DNA of 8,367 nt from JACPAP01 sp035287045 (GTDB lineage: Bacteria > Gemmatimonadota > Gemmatimonadetes > Gemmatimonadales > GWC2-71-9): contig DATECF010000052.1 of NCBI GenBank assembly GCA_035287045.1, positions 1-8,367 of the forward strand, read 5' to 3'. Made by a program: the position numbers and the translations under genes. The notes under the pieces were generated by a model. It saw nothing but the letters and a program-made list of their open reading frames with translations, had not been told where the DNA came from and searched no databases. This document shows, piece after piece, positions 1 to 6,244 of the stretch; positions within the stretch are counted from its first letter, which is position 1; every line of letters starts with the position of its first letter.

Positions 1-552
1 TGGGACGGTTACCAGCCCTTTGCCAACGTCGGGCGCCGCAACGTTCTCCAGGAGACGCTCGAGGTCCCGCTCATGGTGCGCGCTCTCGGCCTGCCGTTGG
101 GGGCGCGCATCCTGGAAGTGGGGTGTGGGCGCGGTGTGGCGCTTCCGCCGCTTGCCCGGCTGTGCGCGCCGCGACGCCTGGTGGGGTTGGACATCGACGC
201 GGCGTTTCTGAAGGAAGCGGCGCGACGCCTGGCCGAGCGGGGCGTGCCGGCGGAGCTGCATCGGGGCGATGTACGCCGGCTCCCGTTTCCGGACGGCAGC
301 TTCGACATCGTCATCGATTTCGGCACCTGCTACCACATTGCCCGCGCTGCCGAGGCGCTGAGCGAGATCGCGCGGGTCCTCGTGCCAGGCGGGATCCTGG
401 TCCATGAAACGCGGCTGAGCCAGCTCCTGTCGCATCCCATCCGCTCCTTCGGGAGGACGCTGCCGTGGCACGCCGCGGGCGTCCTGGTTCCGTACCAGCG
501 CGCGGTGCTTTGGTCCGCGCGCCGGAAGCGAGTGACGCCGGCTCCCGCCTGA
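1..552 (+). CDS. Class I SAM-dependent methyltransferase, 5'-truncated by window edge
   Basis: The reading frame is open from base 1 to a TGA at 550-552, giving the last 183 residues; the true start lies before the window. An internal ATG at 73 would remove the sequence just before the SAM fold (WDGYQPFANV and following) and is probably not the start. The Rossmann-type SAM motifs appear in order: motif I ILEVGCGRG (residues 37-45), the acidic end of beta-2 GLDID (62-66), a GD followed by LPFPDGSFDIVID (89-106), and the post-beta-5 EIARVLVPGGILVHET (122-137). This layout is typical of the Methyltransf_11/25 (UbiE-like) group, which transfers a methyl group from S-adenosylmethionine to small molecules or lipids. 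The substrate cannot be told. The C-terminal 45 residues are short and basic, with no added domain. It lies in the same direction as the two following genes but is separated from them by 42 bp. Confidence 0.9.
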   Translation, partial: WDGYQPFANVGRRNVLQETLEVPLMVRALGLPLGARILEVGCGRGVALPPLARLCAPRRLVGLDIDAAFLKEAARRLAERGVPAELHRGDVRRLPFPDGSFDIVIDFGTCYHIARAAEALSEIARVLVPGGILVHETRLSQLLSHPIRSFGRTLPWHAAGVLVPYQRAVLWSARRKRVTPAPA

Positions 553-555
553 CTC

Positions 556-584
556 TTGCGGGGGCGGGCTGAATCGCGGACAAT
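556..584 (+). promoter_or_regulatory. Weak sigma70-like promoter candidate
   Basis: TTGCGG (556-561) and GACAAT (579-584) are separated by 17 bases, with 3/6 and 4/6 consensus matches. Transcription would begin near 591-595, giving an almost leaderless mRNA for the gene at 595, which fits the absence of a Shine-Dalgarno sequence. The -10 element lies inside the 12-bp palindrome, so a repressor bound there would block it. The match is weak and could be chance. Confidence 0.22.
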
Positions 585-589
585 TGTCC
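578..589. promoter_or_regulatory. Perfect 12-bp palindrome upstream of the small membrane gene
   Basis: GGACAATTGTCC is a perfect dyad in the 42-bp gap between the methyltransferase stop (552) and the ATG at 595, ending 5 bases before that ATG. It could be an operator for the two-gene unit that follows. Its AT-rich centre stands out in this GC-rich DNA. A chance palindrome is possible. Confidence 0.35.
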
Positions 590-594
590 CTACC

Positions 595-762
595 ATGGAG
601 TTCCTCAATTTCCTGCTCATCCTGTGGGCCGCGTGGCTCCTCTGGCGGCACCCCGAGCGCGAGCGGCTGGCATTCGGCATCCTCGTGGTGGGCTGCGTCC
701 TGATGGCGCTGCTGTTCCTCGTGGGCACCCGCACGTCGCTGGTGCCGGGCGTGAACCTCTGA
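595..762 (+). CDS. Small two-helix membrane protein, translationally coupled to the DsbB-like gene
   Basis: This 55-residue protein starts at ATG 595. A TTG at 556 in the same frame would add 13 polar residues and is less likely. Two hydrophobic stretches are visible: residues 2-17 (MEFLNFLLILWAAWLLW) and 27-44 (AFGILVVGCVLMALLFLV). They are separated by the charged turn RHPERER (18-24), which by the positive-inside rule should be cytoplasmic, leaving both ends outside. It has one cysteine (C34), in the second helix. I recognise no family. The TGA stop at 760-762 overlaps the ATG of the next gene (TGATG), so the two are probably co-translated, and the small protein may be a subunit or stability partner of the DsbB-like protein. 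No Shine-Dalgarno motif precedes the start. The coupling, the clean helix-turn-helix layout and the matching GC-rich codon use support it as a real gene. Confidence 0.7.
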   Translation: MEFLNFLLILWAAWLLWRHPERERLAFGILVVGCVLMALLFLVGTRTSLVPGVNL

Positions 763-2240
763 TGGCGGTATCCCAGGACCGCCTCCGCACCATCCTGGCG
801 TGGGTGGTGATCGCCCTGATGGCCGGGCCCCCGGGCGTGTCGGTGGTGCTGGGTGTGATGTACGGCGAATCCCCGTGCGTCCTCTGCTGGGCCCAGCGCA
901 CCTCGATGATCCTGATCGGGCTCGTGGGGCTCTTCATCCTGCGGTATGGACCCCGCCCCCGATACCTCGGCATGGCCGTGCTGCTCGCCACCTGGGGGGT
1001 CTTCATGGCGCTGCGCCACTCGGCACTGCACCTGGCGCGCGACATCGGACAGGGGTTCGCCGGGACCTACTTCGGCATCCACACCTACGTCTGGTCCGGG
1101 ATCATTCACCTGGCGATCCTGGTTGCCATCGGGGCGCTGATGTTCCTGCTCCGCGAAGATGCCGCCCTCAACTGGGGACGAGACCTGGCTCGCACGGGCC
1201 GCGTCGCCATGGGGCTCTTCGCGGCGGTGGTCGCCGGCAACGCGCTCCAGGCGTTCGCCACCACCGGGCCGCCGCCGTTCGTGGGCCAGGCCGACCCGGT
1301 CCGGTTCTCCTTCAATCCCCGGCGCTGGGTGTGGTCGCTGGACGAGTGGGGGCTGGATCGGATCTCGTTGCGCGGCGCGTGGACCGTCCCTGGACCGGAC
1401 GTGGCCCCTGTGGACCCCGACCCCACCCATGGGCCGCTCGCCGGGCTGCCCACTCTCCCGATCTCCACGTGGGAGCGCGTCGGCGTCACGCTGAACGGGA
1501 CCCTGACGGATCTCGCCTGGGACGCGGCGTCCCGCCGGTTTCTGGCCGTCACCGACCGGCACGGCGTCTACGTCCTGGACAGCACCATGTCACGCGTGTT
1601 CCACTACGTGGTGCTCGACCCCGGATTCAGCATTGACCTGACGCCGCTCGCCGGGGCCGCGTTCCTGGGCGACACGCTGGCCGTCCTGGCCACCAACAAG
1701 AGCATCGTGTTACTGCGGCCCGACCCGGGGGCGGATGCGGATCGCGAGTGGCGGCACTTCGTGACCACCGACGGCACGGTGTCCGAGCTGCGGCTGGGGC
1801 GCGTCGCCACCGTGCGCGCCCGGCAGATGTTCGTGATGTCCCTGGCCTATGACCCGGCGGCGGACGAGCTGATCGCGGTGACGGTGCCGAGCCCGAGGCA
1901 TCAGCGGCTGGTAGTGGCGCGGTTCTCGAGGGCGGACTTCCTGCCGGTCTCGGAGCGGGTGCCGATGTTGGCACCAGGTCTCACGGCCCGTGATTCGACC
2001 CGCACCCTCGCCGACTACATGGTAACCGGCGCAGTGGTGGCGGACGGCCTGCTCTACGCCATCAGCGCGGCCTACTCCACGCTGCTGGTGATGGACGTCG
2101 AGGGCCGGGCGGTGTTCGCGGCGTACGCCGTCCCGGGTCTGGAGCGGCCCACGGGACTCGCGGCTCGCGGGACGACGTTGCTGGTGGCGCTGGCGGATGG
2201 CCGGGTGGCGGTGGTGGAGAGGCCGGCGCCTATCCGCTGA
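762..2240 (+). CDS. DsbB-like thiol:quinone oxidoreductase domain fused to a periplasmic beta-propeller-like domain
   Basis: The protein has 492 residues, starting at the ATG that overlaps the previous stop. Residues 1-130 resemble DsbB/BdbC: TM1 (about 11-34), then PCVLCWAQR (38-46) with the redox pair C39/C42 and R46 in the place of the quinone-contacting arginine of E. coli DsbB, then TM2 (47-61), the positive loop RYGPRPRY, TM3 (69-85), a periplasmic loop (about 86-112) and TM4 (113-130). A positive cytoplasmic loop leads to TM5 (about 148-168), which places residues 170-492 in the periplasm. That part begins with a Pro/Trp-rich linker. From about 245 it shows repeated beta-strand units such as LTDLAWDAASRRFLAVTD and TGLAARGTTLLVALADG, as in NHL, YncE or SMP-30-like propellers. 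C39 and C42 are the only cysteines in the whole protein, so the second pair that passes electrons from DsbA in classical DsbB is missing. The transmembrane assignment is firm; the propeller fold is inferred from repeat texture. Confidence 0.8.
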   Translation: MAVSQDRLRTILAWVVIALMAGPPGVSVVLGVMYGESPCVLCWAQRTSMILIGLVGLFILRYGPRPRYLGMAVLLATWGVFMALRHSALHLARDIGQGFAGTYFGIHTYVWSGIIHLAILVAIGALMFLLREDAALNWGRDLARTGRVAMGLFAAVVAGNALQAFATTGPPPFVGQADPVRFSFNPRRWVWSLDEWGLDRISLRGAWTVPGPDVAPVDPDPTHGPLAGLPTLPISTWERVGVTLNGTLTDLAWDAASRRFLAVTDRHGVYVLDSTMSRVFHYVVLDPGFSIDLTPLAGAAFLGDTLAVLATNKSIVLLRPDPGADADREWRHFVTTDGTVSELRLGRVATVRARQMFVMSLAYDPAADELIAVTVPSPRHQRLVVARFSRADFLPVSERVPMLAPGLTARDSTRTLADYMVTGAVVADGLLYAISAAYSTLLVMDVEGRAVFAAYAVPGLERPTGLAARGTTLLVALADGRVAVVERPAPIR

Positions 2241-5200
2241 TACCTCGCTTCATCCGCCCCAACTCGGCGGTGGCGCCGCGGAGCCGGCCGCTGAGCATCC
2301 GGATCACCCCTTCGGCGATCTCCACCTGCTCGTGTAACACCTCGTAGAACTCGTCGCTGCCGATCCACAGCACTTCAGTCTCCTCCAATGCCACCGCCGA
2401 GGCGCTCCGAGGCTCGCGATCCAACACCGCCATCTCGCCAAACGGCTCTCCGGGCCCCAGAGCCGCGACCTGCTGTTTGTCGTGCACCACGGCCACACGG
2501 CCCCGCACGATGATGAAGAGCGCGTCGCCCGCATCGCCCTCCCGCACGATCACCTCCTGCGGGGCGTAGACCGCGACGGTGGCGACCCGCGCCAGCGCCG
2601 CCAGGTCCTCGCTGTTCACCTTGTCGAAGATGGATGCGCGCTTGAGCAGCAGGACCTTCTCGAGCGTCGAGTACATCTGTCCCTCCGGCAGCGTTTTCCC
2701 GGTGGCCAGGGCGGCGCCTTCGCGCACCAGGGGCTCGGGGTGATTCAGCAAGCGGGTGCCTTCTTCCACGGCGGCGGCATTGCCGTGCCGGTGCAGGGCT
2801 TCGAGCGCCAGCAGGACCACAAACGGATTGGGGTGCCGGCACTCCTCGCGCAGGAAGGCTTCGGGCTCCGGCGGCGGTCCGGCGATCTCGTGCGCCCGCT
2901 TCAGGCGCTGGGCCTCCGGCACGTCGTCCACCAGCGGCATGACCAGCGGCCGGAGCGGAGCTTCGAGCAGGGTGTCCAGCATTTCCAGGGCGTTGGCGCG
3001 ACGCACCGCGTCCGGGAGCCGCTCCCGCACCAGCTGCATCGCTTCGGGATCGTAGCGCAGCTCGAGCAGCCGCAGCACCCGGCGGATCGCGCGCCGCCAC
3101 CGCAGCAGGAATTCCTCATCCAGGAGCGGGCTGGGGTACACCGTGCGGGCCGCCGCCCACGCCGAGAGGTTGCGGTACGCCTCCTTGAGCTCGCGGGCGA
3201 CGTTCGCCTGCACGAAGGCCAGGGGCTCCCGCAGGTTGAGGACCCGGCGCAGCCGCGCCAGCCCGGCCAGGACCCGCAGGCGGACGTGGCTGTCCGGGTG
3301 CTGCGCATGCTGGCGCAGGCACTGGTACGCGACGGGCTGCGGAATCCGCCGGAGGAGCCGGGGGATGAACAGCCGCACGGCGCGTGCCGTGCGTCCATCG
3401 CCCAGCGCCGCCGCCAGCGGGGTCGCGGCGTCGGCTCCGACGGCCACGAGCGCCGTGCCGGCCCGGGTTCGCGCGGCCGGGTCGGCCAGCAGCTCCAGGA
3501 GTATGGGCACCAGGCGGGGATCCGCGACGCCGGACGCGGCTTTCAACGCGGCGCGACGAACCGCGGGATCAGGATCGGCCAGCAGGCGGCGTAGCGGCCG
3601 GTAGGCGCCGGTCCCCAAATGGCGCAGGGCGCGGGCGGCCGCGACGCGATGGTCGCGGGCGTCGCTGGCGAGGAGCCGGCCCAGCTCGGCGCCGCCCACG
3701 ATCCCCCCCTCGACGCCCCCGTGCCGCAACAATCCCGCCAGCGCGGCCACCCGGACGTCCGGCGCGGCGTCGGTGAGCAGCGGCGCCAGCGCATCCACCG
3801 CATCGTCGTGCGCCAGGGCGGCGTACGCCGCCGCGGCGGCGGCGCGGACCTCGGGTACGCCGTCCGCCAGCGCCTCCCGCGTGAGTTCCGGATCGCCGTG
3901 CGCCATCGAGGCCACCTGGTAGAGGGCGGCGGTCCGGACGGCCGGGTCGGGATGCCGCGCCAGGCGCGCCACCGCACCGCGCACCTGGTCGTCGCGCTCG
4001 CCGGCCAGCTGCTCCAGCGCCAGCAGCACCTGGCGCGGTTCGCCCCGCTCCAGGGTGCTGATCAGGGCGCGGCGTCCCGCGGCGTCGAGCAGGTATTCGT
4101 GATCGAACGCCAGCGCGCCGCGCGCCGACAGCGTGGCCTCGAGGCTCCGGACGTAGCGCCGCCGGACGGCGACGATCGAGAGACCCCAGACCAGCACCAG
4201 CGGCACCGTCACGGCGCTCAAGCCCGCGACCGACAGGTGGGGCGTGAGCAGAATGAGCGCCACCCCGCCCAGGCCATAGGACAGCGGCTTCACCACGGCC
4301 TCCAGCAGCGCCCGGGTCCGCGCCTTCACCTCCGCGGCGAACGGCACGTAAAGCGCCTGGAGCGTGGTCTCGTGGATGGTGTACTGAAAGCCGTTGTCCG
4401 AGAACTTCATCACTGTGGCGACCGGGAGCGTGGGAACGGCGAGCAGCGCGGCGCTGGCCGCGCCGAACACCGCCGGCATCACGCTCATGCCGGCCCCCAC
4501 GCCCAGGCGCGCCAGGATGCGCGGCGTGAGCAGCACCTGGAACAGGAACGAGACGGTGCCCGCGCCGGCGTAGAACAGGCTGAAGAACCGCGCGAGGTCG
4601 TCTTCCTGGAAGCTGTCGCGGGCGATCCGCTTGAACTGGTAGTCGCCGATGGTCAGCGCGACGAAGACCACCAGAATCATCATCGCGAGGGCGCGGACGT
4701 AGGGATCGCCCGCGACGCTCGGCGGGGGTCCGTGCCTCCGCGGTCGGGCAAGCGACCGCTCGCCCGCCGGGGCGTGCCGTTCCCGGCTGATGACGTGGGC
4801 GCACACGGCGATGCCCGCCATCAGGCCGGCGAGCACGAAGAGGAGTTGAGCCGTGCCGATCACCTCGACCACCGCTCCGGTAGCCAACCCCACCACGACC
4901 ACCCCCAGGACCCGTGCGGCGCCGATGGTCCCGAACAAGCGCTTGGCGGCGCGCGCGTCGAAGAGATCGTTGGCCAGCGTCCAGAACTGGACGATGAACA
5001 GGTTGGCCACCACCTCAGCCCAGACGTAGAACGCCGGGTAGATCCACGTCTGACCGGCCCGGACCAGCCCCCAGGTGGCCGCGTAGGTCGTCATCCCCAC
5101 GGCCGCGGTCCCCGCGATCAGCCGGTGCCGTGGGATGCGGTCGGCGAATCGCGCGTACACCACCACGGTGGCCGCCGACGTGATGCCGTACAGGACGAAC

Positions 5201-5466
5201 ATCCAGGGCAGGTACTTGATGGGATACCGGCTGAGGAACAGCGTGTCCCGCACCGTCCGCCCCAGGACGAACACGGCGGACGCCAGCAGGAGCTGCAGAA
5301 ACAGCAGCGCCACGCGCCGCCCTTCGCCGGGGCGGACCTGCAGCGTAGCCGCGACGACGCTCGAGAGCGCGGCACGCGGGCGCGGCAATCGCGACGGAGA
5401 TCCCTGTTCCACGGCAGCCCCCAGTTCCCGCCCGCGGGTGTGAAGAGAGCCTGAAACCGGTTGCAA
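2230..5466 (-). CDS. Transporter-like membrane protein (ATP/ADP translocase/MFS-like) with HEAT repeats and C-terminal cyclic-nucleotide-binding domain
   Basis: The frame gives 1078 residues from a TTG at 5466. A GTG at 5412 (residue 19), with a G-rich stretch 8-12 bases before it, is an equally good start. Residues 52-434 hold about 11-12 hydrophobic helices. The first stretch, TVRDTLFLSRYPIKYLPW (71-88), looks like bacterial relatives of the plastid/rickettsial ATP/ADP translocases, a branch near MFS. Residues about 465-925 are alpha-solenoid HEAT repeats, seen as recurring units such as DPAVRTAAL (507-515), VPEVRAAAAAA (537-547), APDVRVAAL (568-576) and DPAVRRAAL (633-641). Residues 944-1065 form a CRP-type cyclic-nucleotide-binding fold with FGEMAVLDREPRSASA (1009-1024). 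E1011 and R1020 match the phosphate- and ribose-binding Glu and Arg, so ligand binding is plausible. It is followed by a helical tail. The solenoid and nucleotide domain should be cytosolic and may gate or scaffold the membrane part. Transport substrate and direction are unknown; it may no longer transport. Confidence 0.88.
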   Translation of the reverse strand: MQPVSGSLHTRGRELGAAVEQGSPSRLPRPRAALSSVVAATLQVRPGEGRRVALLFLQLLLASAVFVLGRTVRDTLFLSRYPIKYLPWMFVLYGITSAATVVVYARFADRIPRHRLIAGTAAVGMTTYAATWGLVRAGQTWIYPAFYVWAEVVANLFIVQFWTLANDLFDARAAKRLFGTIGAARVLGVVVVGLATGAVVEVIGTAQLLFVLAGLMAGIAVCAHVISRERHAPAGERSLARPRRHGPPPSVAGDPYVRALAMMILVVFVALTIGDYQFKRIARDSFQEDDLARFFSLFYAGAGTVSFLFQVLLTPRILARLGVGAGMSVMPAVFGAASAALLAVPTLPVATVMKFSDNGFQYTIHETTLQALYVPFAAEVKARTRALLEAVVKPLSYGLGGVALILLTPHLSVAGLSAVTVPLVLVWGLSIVAVRRRYVRSLEATLSARGALAFDHEYLLDAAGRRALISTLERGEPRQVLLALEQLAGERDDQVRGAVARLARHPDPAVRTAALYQVASMAHGDPELTREALADGVPEVRAAAAAAYAALAHDDAVDALAPLLTDAAPDVRVAALAGLLRHGGVEGGIVGGAELGRLLASDARDHRVAAARALRHLGTGAYRPLRRLLADPDPAVRRAALKAASGVADPRLVPILLELLADPAARTRAGTALVAVGADAATPLAAALGDGRTARAVRLFIPRLLRRIPQPVAYQCLRQHAQHPDSHVRLRVLAGLARLRRVLNLREPLAFVQANVARELKEAYRNLSAWAAARTVYPSPLLDEEFLLRWRRAIRRVLRLLELRYDPEAMQLVRERLPDAVRRANALEMLDTLLEAPLRPLVMPLVDDVPEAQRLKRAHEIAGPPPEPEAFLREECRHPNPFVVLLALEALHRHGNAAAVEEGTRLLNHPEPLVREGAALATGKTLPEGQMYSTLEKVLLLKRASIFDKVNSEDLAALARVATVAVYAPQEVIVREGDAGDALFIIVRGRVAVVHDKQQVAALGPGEPFGEMAVLDREPRSASAVALEETEVLWIGSDEFYEVLHEQVEIAEGVIRMLSGRLRGATAELGRMKRGISG

Positions 5467-5495
5467 GCCCCGTTACGGCTACTCCCGGGCCCAAG

Positions 5496-5530
5496 CTCGC
5501 GGCACATAATGGGGGCAAAATTTCCGCGAG
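5496..5530. repeat. 7-bp inverted repeat in the gap upstream of the transporter gene
   Basis: CTCGCGG (5496-5502) and CCGCGAG (5524-5530) are perfect inverted arms around a 21-base, AT-richer loop. They lie in the 70-bp gap between the GNAT stop and the transporter start, both of which are on the minus strand. The repeat could be an operator for the transporter gene or a weak stem after the GNAT gene. No T-run follows the stem on the minus strand, so it is not a classical intrinsic terminator. Confidence 0.35.
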
Positions 5531-5536
5531 GCTACC

Positions 5537-6244
5537 TCAGGGCGCCGGAAGCTCCAGCTGTCCCACCCGCTGGCGGCCGGTGAGTGCGCGCATCATGTCG
5601 CGGAAGACCCTGGAGGAGAGCGGCTTCCCCACGCGGTACACCCGCCGCCAGATGGTGTACACCAGCCGGCGGACCTCGGTGGTGGCCAGGGAGCGCCGAG
5701 CCTCGCCCAGCGGCTGGTAGTACAGCACCAGTGGCACCGGGCGGCGGAGCCACGCCACCGACGGCTGGTAGTAGGGGAAATCCAGGGCGATGGCCCCGTC
5801 GTGCCGGACGATGTGGCGGAGCCAGGGATTGTCCGGCCGCACCTCGCCGATGATCGCCGTCAGGCGCTTCCCGTGGACACGGCTTGCGTCCTCGTCGAAG
5901 GCGTCGTGCAGCGCCCGCCGGAGCCGTTGGCCCACGCCCCGGCCGCGCTCGGTGGGCCGCACCGCGATGTACCCCACCATCCCCACGTTGCGGTTCCCGA
6001 CGTAGCTGCCGCTGGCCGTCCCGACCACCTGGCTCTGCCGGGTCGCCACCAGCAGATGCCAGTTGAGGTCGGTCCAGAGCCCCTGGTTCCGCTCGCGCAT
6101 GACGTCGGCCCATTCCCGGCGCGACAGCAGCTCGGCACGGGGGAACGTGCGGCGCAGCAGCGCATGCGCGGCCCGGAACGCCGGATCGCGGTCGGACTCG
6201 ACCTCGCGGATGGAGAGGCGGGCGCGGGATCGCGGTTCGCTCAT
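5537..6244 (-). CDS. GNAT-family N-acetyltransferase with C-terminal extension
   Basis: The protein has 235 residues, starting at the ATG (6244-6242) that overlaps the amidohydrolase stop as ATGA, and ending at a TGA at 5539-5537. The GNAT core covers about residues 10-155. The acetyl-CoA-binding motif A is clear: VGYIAVRPTERGRGVGQRL (90-108), with the pyrophosphate-loop pattern R-G-R-G-V-G at 100-105. It is preceded by a beta-hairpin (LLVATRQSQVVGTASGSYVG) and followed by the beta-5/alpha-4 part (LTAIIGEVRPDNPWLRHI). A further 80 residues follow, containing FPYYQPSVAW and PLVLYYQPLG and then a basic helical tail (about 185-228), longer than a minimal GNAT of about 150 residues. The family transfers acetyl or acyl groups from CoA to amines; the acceptor here is unknown. 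No Shine-Dalgarno sequence lies before the ATG, so translation probably depends on coupling to the amidohydrolase, with which it forms a two-gene operon. Confidence 0.85.
   Translation of the reverse strand: MSEPRSRARLSIREVESDRDPAFRAAHALLRRTFPRAELLSRREWADVMRERNQGLWTDLNWHLLVATRQSQVVGTASGSYVGNRNVGMVGYIAVRPTERGRGVGQRLRRALHDAFDEDASRVHGKRLTAIIGEVRPDNPWLRHIVRHDGAIALDFPYYQPSVAWLRRPVPLVLYYQPLGEARRSLATTEVRRLVYTIWRRVYRVGKPLSSRVFRDMMRALTGRQRVGQLELPAP

Noticed and set aside
624..761. 46-codon N-terminal extension of the DsbB-like frame
   Set aside because: It overlaps the small membrane gene in another frame and is Arg/Pro/Ala-rich. The ATG at 762 directly precedes a normal DsbB-like first helix.
330..1562. 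Minus-strand open frame of 410 codons spanning the methyltransferase, small gene and DsbB-like gene
   Set aside because: It crosses three real plus-strand genes and has low-complexity Arg/Gly/Pro composition with no domain.
2482..3594. Plus-strand open frame of 370 codons antisense to the HEAT/cNMP part
   Set aside because: Same reason: composition typical of a GC-driven shadow frame, with no motif and no start context.
3619..5454. Plus-strand open frame of 611 codons antisense to the transporter fusion
   Set aside because: It is rich in Arg, His, Gln and Gly without recognisable domains, as expected for the complement of a high-GC gene. The minus-strand frame has clear membrane, HEAT and cNMP domains.
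5505..5510. CATAAT, a 5/6 match to a -10 element on the plus strand
   Set aside because: There is no -35 at the right spacing, and transcription would run antisense into the GNAT gene. It is more likely part of the AT-rich core between the inverted-repeat arms.
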